From Lactiplantibacillus garii (GTDB lineage: Bacteria > Bacillota > Bacilli > Lactobacillales > Lactobacillaceae), in NCBI RefSeq assembly GCF_003885105.1, contig NZ_QWZQ01000004.1:1-64000 (forward strand): DNA of 64,000 bases. Reading direction: 5' to 3'. Every line of letters starts with the position of its first letter. Positions within the stretch are counted from its first letter, which is position 1. The notes beneath the pieces were generated by a model that saw only the letters and a list, made by a program, of their open reading frames with translations, searched no databases and had not been told where the DNA came from. The position numbers were made by a program, and so were the translations under genes. Shown here piece after piece: positions 44,083 through 54,166 of this stretch.

Positions 44083-44708
44083 TGTTTGCCATCGTGGATT
44101 ACGATACCGGGAACACCCGAAATTTAAAAAAAGCGTTTGATTATTTGGAAGTGGCAACGACTTTAACGGCCGACCCGGCCACTTTGGCGGCGGCCGACGC
44201 CGTTATCTTACCGGGAGTTGGTGCGTTTGCGGCCGCGATGACGGCCTTAAACGAACGGCAACTGGTCCCGGTACTTCAACGACTAGGGCGAACGGGGAAA
44301 CCAATGTTGGGGATCTGTCTAGGGATGCAGTTGTTGTTTGAAAGTAGCGCCGAGTATGGTGAACACGCTGGTCTCGGATTGTTAAGCGGTCACGTTGCCG
44401 CCCTTCCGACCAACTTAGGGGTCAAAGTTCCCCAAATGGGTTGGAACCAAAACCAGTTGCAACGCTCCGCGAGCCCGTTTGCCAGTGTTGACGGGGCGTT
44501 TACCTACTTCGTACATTCGTATTACGCGGTGTGCCCGCGTGACGAAATCGTTAGTACCGTTGAACACGGCGTGACGGTTCCCAGCATCGTGCAGCGGGCC
44601 AACGTTGTCGGGATGCAGTTTCACCCGGAAAAGAGTGGTCGGGTCGGGTTAGCACAATTAGCAGCTTTTAAGGAAATGGTGAGTGCAAATGATTTTTCCA
44701 GCAATTGA
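44082..44708 (+). CDS. hisH: imidazole glycerol phosphate synthase, glutaminase subunit
   Basis: A 208-aa class I glutamine amidotransferase. The nucleophile is Cys in GICLGMQLL, and the His-x-Glu pair in GMQFHPEKSG. It passes ammonia to HisF. Starts on the last base of the hisB stop (TAATG) and overlaps hisA by 20 nt. Confidence 0.95.
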   Translation: MFAIVDYDTGNTRNLKKAFDYLEVATTLTADPATLAAADAVILPGVGAFAAAMTALNERQLVPVLQRLGRTGKPMLGICLGMQLLFESSAEYGEHAGLGLLSGHVAALPTNLGVKVPQMGWNQNQLQRSASPFASVDGAFTYFVHSYYAVCPRDEIVSTVEHGVTVPSIVQRANVVGMQFHPEKSGRVGLAQLAAFKEMVSANDFSSN

Positions 44709-45405
44709 TTTACGTGCCGGGCAAAGCGTCCGGTTATATCAAGGGGATTTTGACCAAGCGACCCTGATCAACGCCGATCCGGTCACCCAGGCGCAGGCCG
44801 TCAATGCGGCAAACATCCACCAGTTACACGTGGTGGATCTGGACGGCGCAAAGCAGGGGCAACCCGAAAACTTCGCCACCGTGGCGGCACTCCGGCGAGC
44901 ATTCACGGGAACACTGGAGCTTGGGGGCGGAATCCGGACGTACGAACTCGCTCAGCGGTACCTGAAACTGGGGGTTGATCGGTTGATTTTAGGTTCGGTG
45001 GCGTTGACTCAACCCGCCTTGGTTCAACGGTTATTAACGGAGTTTGGCCCCGAACGCATCGTGATCGGCATCGACGGCCAAAACGGGATGGTTGCCATCA
45101 ACGGCTGGTTAGACCAGTCCCAGACTAAAATGAGTCAACTAATGCGCGCGATGGTTCGTGCCGGTGCCAAACACTTCATTGTGACCGACGTTGACCGCGA
45201 CGGAACCATGCGCGGTCCTAACGTTGAACTGTACCTCACGCTGAAAGCTAAGTGTCCAACTGCCAACCTGATTGCGAGTGGTGGTGTGCGTGATTTGGCG
45301 GACGTTCAGACGTTACAGCAACTGGGCTTTACGGACGTGATCGTGGGTAAAGCGTTAGCGGCCGGTGGGGTCACGTTAGCGGAATTAGCGGGGGTGGACG
45401 CATGA
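44689..45405 (+). CDS. hisA: ProFAR isomerase
   Basis: A 238-aa (beta/alpha)8 isomerase. [14 protein letters not shown] holds the catalytic Asp, ELGGGIR a phosphate-binding loop, [12 protein letters not shown] the second Asp, and IASGGVRDL and GKAL the other phosphate loops. ATG 44689 is preferred; a GTG two codons earlier overlaps the GGTGAG site. Confidence 0.95.
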   Translation: MIFPAIDLRAGQSVRLYQGDFDQATLINADPVTQAQAVNAANIHQLHVVDLDGAKQGQPENFATVAALRRAFTGTLELGGGIRTYELAQRYLKLGVDRLILGSVALTQPALVQRLLTEFGPERIVIGIDGQNGMVAINGWLDQSQTKMSQLMRAMVRAGAKHFIVTDVDRDGTMRGPNVELYLTLKAKCPTANLIASGGVRDLADVQTLQQLGFTDVIVGKALAAGGVTLAELAGVDA

Positions 45406-46160
45406 TTGCAAAACGAATTATTCCGTGTCTCGACGTGGCGGCCGGGCGCGTTAAAAAGGGCGTCAACTTTGTTAATTTGACCGACGTGGGCGATCCGGTA
45501 GCGATTGCCGCGGCTTACCAGCAACAGGGTGCCGACGAGCTCGTCTTTTTGGACATTGCCGCGACGAATGAACACCGTCAAACTATGGCGGCAATGGTTG
45601 AGAAGGTATCTGCGCAAGTTTTCATGCCCCTGACGATTGGGGGAGGTATCAGTAGTGTGGCCGACATGCAACGAATCTTACGGGCTGGTGCCGATAAAAC
45701 GGCCATTAACTCCGCGGCGGTTGCTGATCCGGCCCTCATTACGGCCGGTGCTGAAAAATTTGGTAACCAGTGCATCGTGGTGGCAATTGATACCGCTTGG
45801 GACCCGGCTAGTCAAAGTTACCGGGTCTACACGCACGGTGGGCAGCAAGCCACCCCGTTAGACGCCGTTGCCTGGGCGAAGCGGGCGGTGCAGCTGGGAG
45901 CTGGCGAGTTATTAGTCACTAGTATGGACCGCGATGGCACTAAAGCTGGTTTTGATGACCGGCTATACCAAGCGTTAGGAGCGGCCGTTAACGTCCCAAT
46001 CATCGCTTCGGGCGGAGCCGGTAAACTGGCCGATTTTGTCGACGTTTTTGAGCAAACTCCGGTGGACGGCGCGCTAGCCGCTTCCGTGTTTCACTTCGGC
46101 GAGTTAACGATTGGTGACGTTAAACGGACGTTAAAGGAAAGGGGCGTGGTGGTTCGATGA
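45402..46160 (+). CDS. hisF: imidazole glycerol phosphate synthase, cyclase subunit
   Basis: A 252-aa barrel, the partner of His[19 protein letters not shown] carries the first catalytic Asp, LTIGGGI a phosphate loop, [16 protein letters not shown] the second catalytic Asp, and IASGGAGKL another loop. ATGA overlaps join it to hisA and hisI. Confidence 0.96.
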   Translation: MIAKRIIPCLDVAAGRVKKGVNFVNLTDVGDPVAIAAAYQQQGADELVFLDIAATNEHRQTMAAMVEKVSAQVFMPLTIGGGISSVADMQRILRAGADKTAINSAAVADPALITAGAEKFGNQCIVVAIDTAWDPASQSYRVYTHGGQQATPLDAVAWAKRAVQLGAGELLVTSMDRDGTKAGFDDRLYQALGAAVNVPIIASGGAGKLADFVDVFEQTPVDGALAASVFHFGELTIGDVKRTLKERGVVVR

Positions 46161-46486
46161 AACCAGATTTTGAAAAGGGCGATGGGCTGGTCACGACCGT
46201 TGTGATTGACGCGGAAACGAAGGCCGTTTTAATGGTTGCGTGGATGAACGCTGAAAGTTATCAACGGACCCTTGATTCGGGGCAGACCTGGTTTTGGTCC
46301 CGTTCACGACGCGAATTGTGGCATAAGGGAGCTACGAGTGGCAACTTGCAAGACGTTGTCAGTATTAAGTTAGATTGCGATTACGATACGTTGCTAATTG
46401 CGGTGCATCCGCACGGCCCAGCCTGTCATACCGGGCATACCAGTTGCTTTTTTAACACCGTTAAGTCAATGGAAAGTGGGAATTAA
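46157..46486 (+). CDS. hisI: phosphoribosyl-AMP cyclohydrolase
   Basis: A 109-aa single-function cyclohydrolase. [20 protein letters not shown] is the substrate site, with the metal ligands in DCDYDTLLI and HTGHTSCFF. The pyrophosphohydrolase is a separate next gene. Confidence 0.95.
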   Translation: MKPDFEKGDGLVTTVVIDAETKAVLMVAWMNAESYQRTLDSGQTWFWSRSRRELWHKGATSGNLQDVVSIKLDCDYDTLLIAVHPHGPACHTGHTSCFFNTVKSMESGN

Positions 46487-46487
46487 T

Positions 46488-46808
46488 ATGCAAAACATGG
46501 AAGAATTGTACCAAATGATTGCTGATCGGAAACAAAATCCTAAAAAGGGTTCTTACACCGACTACCTATTTACTAAAGGGCTGGATAAGATTTTAAAAAA
46601 GGTTGGCGAAGAGTCAACGGAAGTAATCGTGGCGGCCAAAAACCCCGGCGACGACGAACTGGTCTATGAAACCGCGGACCTGCTCTATCACGTTTTAGTG
46701 TTACTCGTTGAACGCGGCGTTAGTTTTGATCAGATCAAGGCCGAACTAGCCAAACGCGAAGGAAAAATGAGTGATTATAAGGACCGCCCCGAGATCAAGA
46801 ATTTATAG
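46488..46808 (+). CDS. hisE: phosphoribosyl-ATP pyrophosphohydrolase
   Basis: A 106-aa all-alpha MazG-fold enzyme. [21 protein letters not shown] and EVIVAAKN...[17 protein letters not shown] carry the acidic metal site. ATG 46488 lies 1 nt after the hisI stop, with GGGAATTA as a modest ribosome site; longer readings would overlap hisI by 90 nt. Confidence 0.93.
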   Translation: MQNMEELYQMIADRKQNPKKGSYTDYLFTKGLDKILKKVGEESTEVIVAAKNPGDDELVYETADLLYHVLVLLVERGVSFDQIKAELAKREGKMSDYKDRPEIKNL

Positions 46809-46819
46809 GAGGAACGCTT

Positions 46820-47896
46820 ATGAAAGCGAGTGTGGAACAGTTACAACCGTACGTGCCCGAACAACCATTAGCTGAGTTGCGACGGGTACTAGGACTTAAA
46901 AAGTTAGTTCGGCTATCCGCTAATGAGAACCCGTACGGCACGTCACCCGCAGTTGCCCGGGCGGTTAAGAACTGGGATTTTAACCTAGCTAACCGTTACC
47001 CGGACGCCGACGCGCGGGAGTTACGACGGGCCGTAGCAACCAAGGAGGGGGTCGCCCCCGAACAACTCGTTTTCAGCGTGGGACTGGACGAAATGATCGT
47101 GATGGTTTCGCGGACATTTTTAGCCCCTAACGACCAGGTCTTAGTTTCGGGACCGACCTTTTCCGAGTACGGCTTACACGCTGAAATTGAAGGGGCGCGG
47201 TTGGTGACGGTTCCCACGCTTGCAAACGACCACGTGGACTTTGCCGGACTGGCGGCCGCGGTGAATCCGGCCGTTAAAATGGTGTGGTTATGCAATCCCA
47301 ATAACCCGACCGGGACGGTTGAATCGTTAGCAGCAATCGAAGCCTTTGTCCGGCAGGTACCACGGGAGACGATGGTGCTAATTGACGAAGCTTACTTGGA
47401 CTTTGTTCCGGACGCGGTAGCGACAACGGCGATGCAATTACCCGCTAAGTATGACAACGTCGTAGTGATGCGGACCTTTTCAAAGGCGTACGGGCTGGCA
47501 AATTTACGCATTGGTTACGCGGTGTTTGCGCCACGTTACGCCCCAACGATGCAGGCGGTCCGGTTACCCTATAACTTGAATTCGCTGACGCAAGTGGCCG
47601 CTTTGGCCGCCTTGAAGGACCAAGCCTTTGTGGCCGAAACGGTCCGCAAAAACGCACAGGAACGGTCAAAGTGGCTGGCCTATTTTAAAGCGAACGGTTA
47701 CCAGTTTGACGAGTCGGCAGCTAACTTTATCTTCTTCGCGCACCCGCGGGCCGCTGACTTAGCGGAAAGCCTCAAACGTAACGGTTACCTCTTACGAACT
47801 GGGCTGCGACCGGGCTGGTTGCGACTGACGATTGGAACTGCCAACGATAATGAAACCTTGCGCCGATTAATCACGACCTTTGACCACCCTGCTTGA
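46820..47896 (+). CDS. hisC: histidinol-phosphate aminotransferase
   Basis: A 358-aa fold-type I PLP enzyme. LSANENPYG starts it, NPNNPTGT is the conserved Asn block, LIDEAYLDF the Asp, and RTFSKAYGLANLRIGYA has the PLP lysine. Last his gene; GGAGG lies 7 nt before the ATG. The next promoter's -35 overlaps its stop, and no terminator is visible between. Confidence 0.95.
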   Translation: MKASVEQLQPYVPEQPLAELRRVLGLKKLVRLSANENPYGTSPAVARAVKNWDFNLANRYPDADARELRRAVATKEGVAPEQLVFSVGLDEMIVMVSRTFLAPNDQVLVSGPTFSEYGLHAEIEGARLVTVPTLANDHVDFAGLAAAVNPAVKMVWLCNPNNPTGTVESLAAIEAFVRQVPRETMVLIDEAYLDFVPDAVATTAMQLPAKYDNVVVMRTFSKAYGLANLRIGYAVFAPRYAPTMQAVRLPYNLNSLTQVAALAALKDQAFVAETVRKNAQERSKWLAYFKANGYQFDESAANFIFFAHPRAADLAESLKRNGYLLRTGLRPGWLRLTIGTANDNETLRRLITTFDHPA

Positions 47897-47923
47897 CTTA
47901 GAGCTTACTCTAAGCGCTATGCT
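47893..47923 (+). promoter_or_regulatory. MerR-type promoter of the acetyltransferase gene
   Basis: TTGACT (47893-47898) and TATGCT (47918-47923) are 19 bp apart, and the spacer holds the palindrome CTTAGAG-CTTA-CTCTAAG (47897-47914). The long spacer with a central dyad is the hallmark of MerR-family activation. No MerR gene is in the window. The -35 overlaps the hisC stop codon. Confidence 0.75.
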
Positions 47924-47953
47924 AAGGTTACATAGTTACGGGAGGCTTTTGAC

Positions 47954-48511
47954 ATGACGGAATTGGATAAATTAGCGGCGGGTGACTGGTATGACTTTAA
48001 GGACGCTGGAGTGGCCGCTCAAAAGGCCCGCGCGGCGCGGCTTTGTCAGGAATTTAATGCGATTGGAGCTACCGATTCGGTAGCTCAAACGGCCAAGGCC
48101 CGTGAAATTTTAGGAGCGGCGGGGACGAACCTGTCGATGCAGGCAAATTTTAATTGCGATAATGGCCGCAACATTCACGTTGGAAATAATTTTTTAAGTA
48201 ATTATAATTTAACAATCTTGGACATCGCACCGGTGACCATTGGGGATAACGTGATGATTGGTCCCAACGTTGATATTTATACGGTTAACCATCCCTTAAC
48301 GGCGAAGGGACGGCGGGACGCGCTGGCTAAGGGCTTTCCGGTTAAAATCGGTAACGACGTCTGGATTGGTGGAAAGGTCACTATTACGCCCGGGGTAACG
48401 ATTGGCAATAACGTCGTGGTGGCAGCTGGAGCGGTGGTGACCCACGATGTTCCGGATAACGTGGTAGTCGCCGGAGTCCCCGCAAAGGTGATTAAAACTC
48501 TGACTGAATAA
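47954..48511 (+). CDS. maltose/galactoside O-acetyltransferase-like hexapeptide protein
   Basis: A 185-aa left-handed beta-helix acetyltransferase. The N-terminal cap (MTELDKLAAGDWYDFKD) is the Mac domain, followed by hexapeptide turns; NVDIYTVNHPLTAKGRR contains the catalytic His. It acetylates sugars from acetyl-CoA. GGGAGG lies 8 nt before the ATG. Although it directly follows the his operon, its own MerR-type promoter suggests stress control. Confidence 0.88.
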   Translation: MTELDKLAAGDWYDFKDAGVAAQKARAARLCQEFNAIGATDSVAQTAKAREILGAAGTNLSMQANFNCDNGRNIHVGNNFLSNYNLTILDIAPVTIGDNVMIGPNVDIYTVNHPLTAKGRRDALAKGFPVKIGNDVWIGGKVTITPGVTIGNNVVVAAGAVVTHDVPDNVVVAGVPAKVIKTLTE

Positions 48512-48519
48512 GCGTAAAT

Positions 48520-48568
48520 AAAATGACGGTTGCACGGAGAAAAAATTTCCGCAAAAACCGTCATTTTT
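48520..48568. terminator. terminator after the acetyltransferase gene
   Basis: AAAATGACGGTT pairs with AACCGTCATTTT, with an inner CGGA/TCCG stem and T-run. Confidence 0.85.
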
Positions 48569-48585
48569 GATTACTGGATGTTTGG

Positions 48586-48948
48586 TTACGCGTTGATATT
48601 TGCGAGTTGTTGCCGGAGTTCGCCGACCGTTTGTAACTGGTCAAAACTGAGGGTGGTAGCGTCGCCGACCGTCGTGATCAGGGCCTGTCCGACTTCTAGA
48701 ATTTCAACGGCGGTATCGTCCATGTCTAGTTGTAAGGTGATCTTCACAAACGAGCAAAAGTCACGGTAGTCGGCGGTTAACTGGTTGGCCGCGGCGGTAT
48801 TTAACGTCTGTTCGACAATGTGTTTGTAGCGCCGTAACCGCTGGTGCAAGGCTTTACGTTCATTGTAGTAGGGCAAAAAGAGGGCAACGGCGACCGCAAT
48901 CAGTTCTGCCAGTGCGCCGACCCATTCGGATAAGGGACCAATTTCCAT
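48586..48948 (-). CDS. small membrane-anchored hypothetical protein
   Basis: A 120-aa protein with one N-terminal membrane helix (WVGALAELIAVAVALFLPYY) and a cytosolic helical rest (YKHIVEQTLN...VKITLQLDMDD). ATG 48948 has AGGTGAG close upstream; a GTG at 48957 is too near that site. No family is recognised; this type of small one-helix protein is frequent in lactobacilli. Confidence 0.65.
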   Translation of the reverse strand: MEIGPLSEWVGALAELIAVAVALFLPYYNERKALHQRLRRYKHIVEQTLNTAAANQLTADYRDFCSFVKITLQLDMDDTAVEILEVGQALITTVGDATTLSFDQLQTVGELRQQLANINA

Positions 48949-49079
48949 AAGACTCACCTCATTAAAGATTCGACGAAAATACGGTTTATTTTTGAAAATT
49001 TATTTTCAGTATTTCGGGCCTCAGTATAACAGGTATACTAGGAGTAGGTTATTATTTACGAATAGAAAGAGGTTGTTGC

Positions 49080-49829
49080 GTGTTACATTTACTTGAACAA
49101 TTATACGGACCTTTCTTTAGTGTAGCGAACTGGGGCAACGTCATTACATCTACTAATGATTGGTTAATTATCCTATCGTTGGCCGTCATTGAGTGTTTAC
49201 TATCGGTTGATAATGCCGTGGTGTTGGCAGCACAAACGCAGAGTCTGGATAATTTACAAGAACGTGAAAAGTCATTATTCTATGGTTTATGGGGCGCGTA
49301 TCTGTTTCGCTTTTTAATTATTGGTATCGGAACCTACCTGATTGGTTTTTGGGAAATCAAGGTATTGGGAGCCGGTTATTTATTGTATCTAGTTTACCGT
49401 TTCTTTACGCAACCGCAGCCCGGAACCAAGCGTCCACAGAAAAAACGCGGTCAACACCGCTTTTTAGGCCTGAGTCAGTTTTGGTCAGTCGTGGTACAAA
49501 TTGAAATGATGGACATCGTTTTTTCGATTGATTCCGTACTGGCATCGCTGGCAATTTCGGATAACCCGGTCATTGTCTTGATTGGCGGCATGATTGGGAT
49601 TGCCTGCATGCGGGGAATTGCCGAAGTCATCATGCGTTTGATGCGTAAAATTCCGGAATTGGAAACGATGGCGTATTGTCTAATCGTCATCATTGCCGTG
49701 AAGTTATTTTTATCGGTACCAGCGATTGGCATCGACATTCCGGCCAGCGCGTTTGGCGGGATCGTCTTAGCGGCTTTCCTGGTGACGATGGGGATTCATT
49801 ACTGGCGGCAACGGACTGGTAAACGTTAG
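49080..49829 (+). CDS. TerC-family membrane protein
   Basis: A 249-aa protein with seven or so helices. LAVIECLLSVDNAVVLAA and VQIEMMDIVFSIDSVLASLA are the paired acidic motifs (E...SxDN and E...SxDS) that define TerC. Family members export Mn2+ or load metal onto secreted proteins. GTG start at 49080 with AGAGG 7-8 nt upstream. Divergent from the preceding gene. Confidence 0.9.
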   Translation: MLHLLEQLYGPFFSVANWGNVITSTNDWLIILSLAVIECLLSVDNAVVLAAQTQSLDNLQEREKSLFYGLWGAYLFRFLIIGIGTYLIGFWEIKVLGAGYLLYLVYRFFTQPQPGTKRPQKKRGQHRFLGLSQFWSVVVQIEMMDIVFSIDSVLASLAISDNPVIVLIGGMIGIACMRGIAEVIMRLMRKIPELETMAYCLIVIIAVKLFLSVPAIGIDIPASAFGGIVLAAFLVTMGIHYWRQRTGKR

Positions 49830-49853
49830 TTTTTATGGAAAGGTAGGGTCAAT

Positions 49854-50714
49854 ATGCAAATTGGTTGGATTGGTACCGGTGTGATGGGAGCGGCCATTGC
49901 CCATAATTTATTGGCGGCGGGGCACCAGCTTGTCGTTTATAACCGGACGAAAAGTAAGGCGGACGGCTTAGTTGCCGAAGGAGCCGTTTGGGCGGATGAT
50001 CCGCAACAAGTCGCGCAACAAAGTGACGTGGTCTTTACGATGGTGGGTTTTCCACGCGACGTCGAACAGGTCTACTTTGGTGAAAACGGGATTTTTGCCG
50101 GGTTAGCCCAGGGAAAGACGGTGGTTGATATGACGACCAGTCAGCCAAAGTTAGCGGTTAAAATCGCCGATTACGCGACGGCCCACGGCATGCACGCGTT
50201 GGACGCGCCGGTTTCGGGCGGCGACGTGGGAGCTAAAAACGCCACGCTGACCGTGATGGTTGGTGGCGACGAGGCAACCTACCAAGCAATGGTGCCACTG
50301 TTTGAGACGGTCGGGCATAAGGTGAATCACTTTGGCCCGGCTGGAACCGGGCAACACGCTAAAATGGCAAACCAAATTATGATTGCGGGAACGATGACCG
50401 GCTTAACCGAAATGTTACTGTACACTAAGGCCGCGGGGCTGGATCCGCAGAAAGTGTTGGCAACCTTATCTAGTGGAGGCGCTGACAACTGGAGCATGGA
50501 AAACTACGTGCCCCGGATCTTAAGGGACGATTACACCCCGGGATTTTTTGCCCGCCACTTCTTAAAGGACTTACGCATTGCGCTGAGTGAAGCCGACGCG
50601 ATGGGATTAGACCTAGTCGCGACCGCTCAGGCTAAGCGCCTGTATGAAGTGATGGTCGACGTTAAGGGCTTGGGTGACCAAGGAACCCAAGGATTAATTA
50701 ATATTTACAGCTAA
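49854..50714 (+). CDS. beta-hydroxyacid dehydrogenase (3-hydroxyisobutyrate dehydrogenase-like)
   Basis: A 286-aa NAD(P) oxidoreductase. GWIGTGVMGAAIAHNLL is the Rossmann loop, DAPVSGGDVGAKNATLTVMVGG the substrate loop, and GTGQHAKMANQ has the catalytic Lys. It starts 24 nt after the TerC gene with AAAGGTAGGG, so likely cotranscribed. Candidate substrates are 3-hydroxyisobutyrate, tartronate semialdehyde or succinate semialdehyde; NRT in the nucleotide loop suggests NADP use. Confidence 0.88.
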   Translation: MQIGWIGTGVMGAAIAHNLLAAGHQLVVYNRTKSKADGLVAEGAVWADDPQQVAQQSDVVFTMVGFPRDVEQVYFGENGIFAGLAQGKTVVDMTTSQPKLAVKIADYATAHGMHALDAPVSGGDVGAKNATLTVMVGGDEATYQAMVPLFETVGHKVNHFGPAGTGQHAKMANQIMIAGTMTGLTEMLLYTKAAGLDPQKVLATLSSGGADNWSMENYVPRILRDDYTPGFFARHFLKDLRIALSEADAMGLDLVATAQAKRLYEVMVDVKGLGDQGTQGLINIYS

Positions 50715-50739
50715 GCACAAATTAACGAATCTAAAAATT

Positions 50740-50880
50740 CAGAGTGAGCCAAAAGTCGGTTAGCTGGTGAGCATTAACGGCGTATGGCGGATAATTCTGA
50801 GCTTGGATTGTTCGATATAGGGGGTTAAGCGGAGCCCGCTGACTTTTGGCGCACGTTTTGACAATGATTGTTCGGAGATA
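50740..50880 (+). repeat. intergenic hairpin repeat, copy B
   Basis: Begins CAGAGTGAGCCAAAAGTCGG and ends TTGTTCGGAGATA. GCCAAAAGTC pairs with GACTTTTGGC at the far end, so the whole element can fold on itself. It is nearly identical to copy A on the opposite strand at 23416-23555. Confidence 0.8.
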
Positions 50881-50923
50881 AAAAAGAGGTTGTGACTTTT
50901 TTTGTCACAACCTCTTTTTTTAT
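50881..50923. terminator. bidirectional terminator next to repeat copy B
   Basis: AAAAAGAGGTTGTGAC pairs with GTCACAACCTCTTTTT around a T-rich loop; convergent genes on both sides. Confidence 0.88.
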
Positions 50924-50943
50924 TAATTAACCAATTCTATGAC

Positions 50944-52299
50944 TTAATTTAAGCTAGCAACCGCTTTTTGAGCGGCCACGTTAATGATGTTCCAAGGACG
51001 GTCAAACCCGGGTTGGAAGAAGAAGTCGGCGTAGGCCAAGTCCGCTACGGTCATTTTAGCCTGAATGGCCACCGAAATAGCGTTAATGTTGGCGGTCACG
51101 TCCGCTTTGGACATGATTTGCGCACCGAGGACCCGACCATCATTTGGATCGAAGGTCAATTTGAAGTAAACCTTAGTATTACCAGCCGATGCCGGGACAA
51201 ACTGTGGGCGCATGGTATCGGTCACCATCACGGAAGCACTCTTAACACCTAATTTATCGCTGGTCCCTTCCTTAACACCGGTGGAGGCGAAGTGGTAGTC
51301 AAAGACGGAAAGTGCTGATGAGCCGGAAACTGGAATCATTGGCAGGTCGCCACCGAGCAGGTTTTGCGCGGCAATTCGGCCTTGGCGCCGGGCCACCGTG
51401 GCTAACGCAATCCGGTTGTTTTTTCCGGTTGGGGCGAACGGAACGAGGGTGGCATCCCCAACGGCGTAAATGTCCGGTTCACTCGTTTGTAAGTGGTCGT
51501 TGATCTTAATCAGGCCGTGGTCGTCTAAATCAATAACACCCTTTAAGAAGCCGGTAGCCGGGCGAATTCCCGCCGCCGAAACGACCAAGTCGGCCGGGTA
51601 TTCACCCTGATCGGTTACGACCTTAGTGACGTGTCCGTCCTGGCCCTCAAAGGACTTGATGCCTTGACCAACGGCGGGATAAATACCGTGGTCCGTCATT
51701 GTTTTGGTTAAAATGTCGGTAAATTCTTGATCCAAATAAAGGCTGAGCAGGCGTGGCAACAAGTCAATGATGGTGACGTGCATGCCGGCCTTAGCAAAAA
51801 CTTCGGCGGCTTCAATCCCAATATAACCGGAACCAATCACCACGACGTTTTTAACGGTTGGATCAACCGTTTTGGCCTTTAATTTCATGGCCCAGTCACG
51901 ACCGCGCATCGCGTAAACGTTTTGTAAATCATGTCCGGGTACTGGGAGCTCAAACGGAACGGCACCGACGCTCAGCACTAACTTATCGTAACTTTCGTCC
52001 CGTTCCTGACCGGTCGCGTGATCAACGACGTGGACCGTATGTTGGGCGGGTTGAACCTTGGCAATTTCCGAGTTAAGGAAGACGTGTACCCCCTGAGCTT
52101 GCATGTCCGCTGGAGTTGCGTAACTAACCTTATTAACGTCCTTAACGACGCCCTCTAAATATAGTTGCATCCCGCAGGATAGGAAGGATAGAAAATCGCC
52201 CTTTTCGTACCACTGGATTTCAGTATCCGGTTGGGCGGCTAAAATTCCGCGAACCGTTTCGTAACCACCATGTGAAGAACCAACGACAATAATTTTCAT
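50944..52299 (-). CDS. NADH oxidase/peroxidase-family flavoprotein
   Basis: A 451-aa FAD enzyme of the Nox/Npr/CoA-disulfide-reductase group. [13 protein letters not shown] binds [13 protein letters not shown] holds the redox Cys near residue 42, [20 protein letters not shown] binds NADH, and [10 protein letters not shown] is the second FAD motif. It reduces oxygen to water or peroxide with NADH. Heterofermentative lactobacilli use it to recycle NADH; oxidase and peroxidase cannot be separated here. Confidence 0.9.
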   Translation of the reverse strand: MKIIVVGSSHGGYETVRGILAAQPDTEIQWYEKGDFLSFLSCGMQLYLEGVVKDVNKVSYATPADMQAQGVHVFLNSEIAKVQPAQHTVHVVDHATGQERDESYDKLVLSVGAVPFELPVPGHDLQNVYAMRGRDWAMKLKAKTVDPTVKNVVVIGSGYIGIEAAEVFAKAGMHVTIIDLLPRLLSLYLDQEFTDILTKTMTDHGIYPAVGQGIKSFEGQDGHVTKVVTDQGEYPADLVVSAAGIRPATGFLKGVIDLDDHGLIKINDHLQTSEPDIYAVGDATLVPFAPTGKNNRIALATVARRQGRIAAQNLLGGDLPMIPVSGSSALSVFDYHFASTGVKEGTSDKLGVKSASVMVTDTMRPQFVPASAGNTKVYFKLTFDPNDGRVLGAQIMSKADVTANINAISVAIQAKMTVADLAYADFFFQPGFDRPWNIINVAAQKAVASLN

Positions 52300-52424
52300 T
52301 ATGACGTACCTCCAATTTTAGTTTAGAACAATTCCAATCTGAATATAACACTGAACCAGGCACTTAGCAACCAAAACAAGTAAATTATTTTAGGCGCCCC
52401 GATAAATTAAGACTATCACTAATT

Positions 52425-52467
52425 AAAAGGCCCCGTCAATTGGCTTGCAATTAACGGGGCCTTTTTT
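52425..52467 (-). terminator. terminator of the ABC transporter operon
   Basis: AAAAGGCCCCGT pairs with ACGGGGCCTTTT, with AATTG/CAATT inside; a T-run follows on both strands. Confidence 0.88.
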
Positions 52468-52488
52468 ATGCTGGGTTGATAAATTCAA

Positions 52489-53271
52489 CTATTCAATGGT
52501 ATCAAAGAAACTTAGCAGTTGTTCCTTAGTTAGTTGGGCCTTTTCTGCGTCCCGGACGTCAAACTTGATTTGACCCTGATCGAGGACGATTAGGCGGTTA
52601 CCGTATTTAAGCGCGTCGTCCAAGTGGTGGGTAATCATCAGACAGGTCAGTTTTTCTTGGGTGACCCGTTGGTTCGTTTGTTGCATCAGTTGTTCACTGG
52701 TCTTTGGGTCGAGGGCCGCGGTGTGTTCGTCCAGTAATAGTAAGTCGGGGCGTTGCTCGGTTGCCATTAAAAAACTGAGTGCTTGACGCTGCCCGCCGGA
52801 GAGGTTTTCGGTGGCCGTGTTTAACCGGTCCGCCAAGCCATTGTTATCCATCGTAGCCGTTAATTCTTTGAAATGGGCCATGTGTTGTTTGAGGTGGCGT
52901 AAACGTAACGTCCGGCGCTTACCGCGCTGGCTGGCAAGTAACAGGTTTTCGGCAACGGTCATCCGGGGCGCGGTCCCCATTTTAGGATCTTGAAAGACCC
53001 GGGCGAGGAAGGCGGTGCGTTTTTCCACGGATAAGTGGGTAATGTCCTGATCACGCAACTTGATGCTGCCGTCCGCAACCGGTAGTTCACCGCTAATCGT
53101 GTTGAAGAGCGTCGATTTACCGGCCCCGTTGGAACCCAAGACGGTGATAAAGTCACCGTCGTAGATGTTTAAGTTGAGGTGTCTTAAAATCATGACCTCG
53201 TTGGGGGTTCCGGTGTTGACCTTGGTAACGATGTTTTCTAATGATAATAACGGGGTACTAGTTTTCATCAT
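52489..53271 (-). CDS. ABC transporter ATP-binding protein (TrpZ-type)
   Basis: A 260-aa ATPase. Walker A GSNGAGKSTL, signature LSGGQRQAL, Walker B LLLLDEHTAALDP and the switch His in MITHHLDD are all present. Third gene of the operon; it overlaps the permease by 14 nt. ATG 53271 has AAAGGAG 9 nt upstream. Confidence 0.92.
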   Translation of the reverse strand: MMKTSTPLLSLENIVTKVNTGTPNEVMILRHLNLNIYDGDFITVLGSNGAGKSTLFNTISGELPVADGSIKLRDQDITHLSVEKRTAFLARVFQDPKMGTAPRMTVAENLLLASQRGKRRTLRLRHLKQHMAHFKELTATMDNNGLADRLNTATENLSGGQRQALSFLMATEQRPDLLLLDEHTAALDPKTSEQLMQQTNQRVTQEKLTCLMITHHLDDALKYGNRLIVLDQGQIKFDVRDAEKAQLTKEQLLSFFDTIE

Positions 53272-54166
53272 AGCGGGCAACTCCTTTCTTAAGGACGTTG
53301 TTTAAGTGCAACGCCTTGCTAAACTGTGGCAACATCAGGCAGATGGCCAGAATGAGGGCGGATAACAGGTTCATATCGTTGGTATTGAACCCGAGTTGTA
53401 AGACGAGTAAGCGGACGAACTGGTACAAAATACTACCGAGGGTCACGGCGACTAGGCGTTGGTTTAACGTTAGTTCACCAAAGACGACCTCACCAATAAT
53501 GATGGAAGCTAAGGCAATGACGATGATCCCAATCCCCATGCTGACGTCGGCGTAACCGTTGTTTTGGGCAATTAGGGCACCGCCAAGACCAATAATACCG
53601 TTAGAAACCATCAAGCCCATAATGGTCATATTGTCCGTGTTGATCCCAATCGACCGAGCCATTTCGCGGTTGTCACCGGTCACGATAAAGGCTTGGCCAA
53701 GGTTGGTTTGCAGGAAGACGATCAGGAGGACCGTGATAACGGAAATAACGACTAAGCCAACGAAGACGCTGTCGAAGTACTTGGGTAACGATTGAAGAAA
53801 CGGCGCTGAGAACAGCGTAGTTTTACCAAGTAGGGAAACGTTGGAGCTGCCGCCCATGATCCGCAAGTTGATGGATAAGCAGGCCGTCATCACTAAAATT
53901 CCGGCTAATAGGATGGGAACCTTTCCCTTGGTATACAGTAGCCCGGTAACTAATCCGGTAACCGCCCCAGCGGCGAAGGCCAGTAGGGAGGCGGTCAATG
54001 GTCCCATGCCGTGACTGATCGCCATAACGGCGGTGGCGGCACCTAGTGGGAAGGTTCCTTCAACGGTCATGTCGGGGAAATCTAAAATTCTAAACGTGAG
54101 AAACAGGGCGACCCCTAAAGTAGCCCATAGGAGGCCTTGTCCAATACTCGATACGATCATACTCAT
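53258..54166 (-). CDS. ABC transporter permease (TrpY-type)
   Basis: A 302-aa membrane protein with about eight helices, in the branched-chain-amino-acid-type permease fold: FLTFRILDFPDMTVEGTFPLGAA and GDNREMARSIGI (coupling helix) are typical of permeases paired with TrpX-like binding proteins. It begins in the ATGA overlap with the binding-protein gene. Confidence 0.9.
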   Translation of the reverse strand: MSMIVSSIGQGLLWATLGVALFLTFRILDFPDMTVEGTFPLGAATAVMAISHGMGPLTASLLAFAAGAVTGLVTGLLYTKGKVPILLAGILVMTACLSINLRIMGGSSNVSLLGKTTLFSAPFLQSLPKYFDSVFVGLVVISVITVLLIVFLQTNLGQAFIVTGDNREMARSIGINTDNMTIMGLMVSNGIIGLGGALIAQNNGYADVSMGIGIIVIALASIIIGEVVFGELTLNQRLVAVTLGSILYQFVRLLVLQLGFNTNDMNLLSALILAICLMLPQFSKALHLNNVLKKGVARYDEN

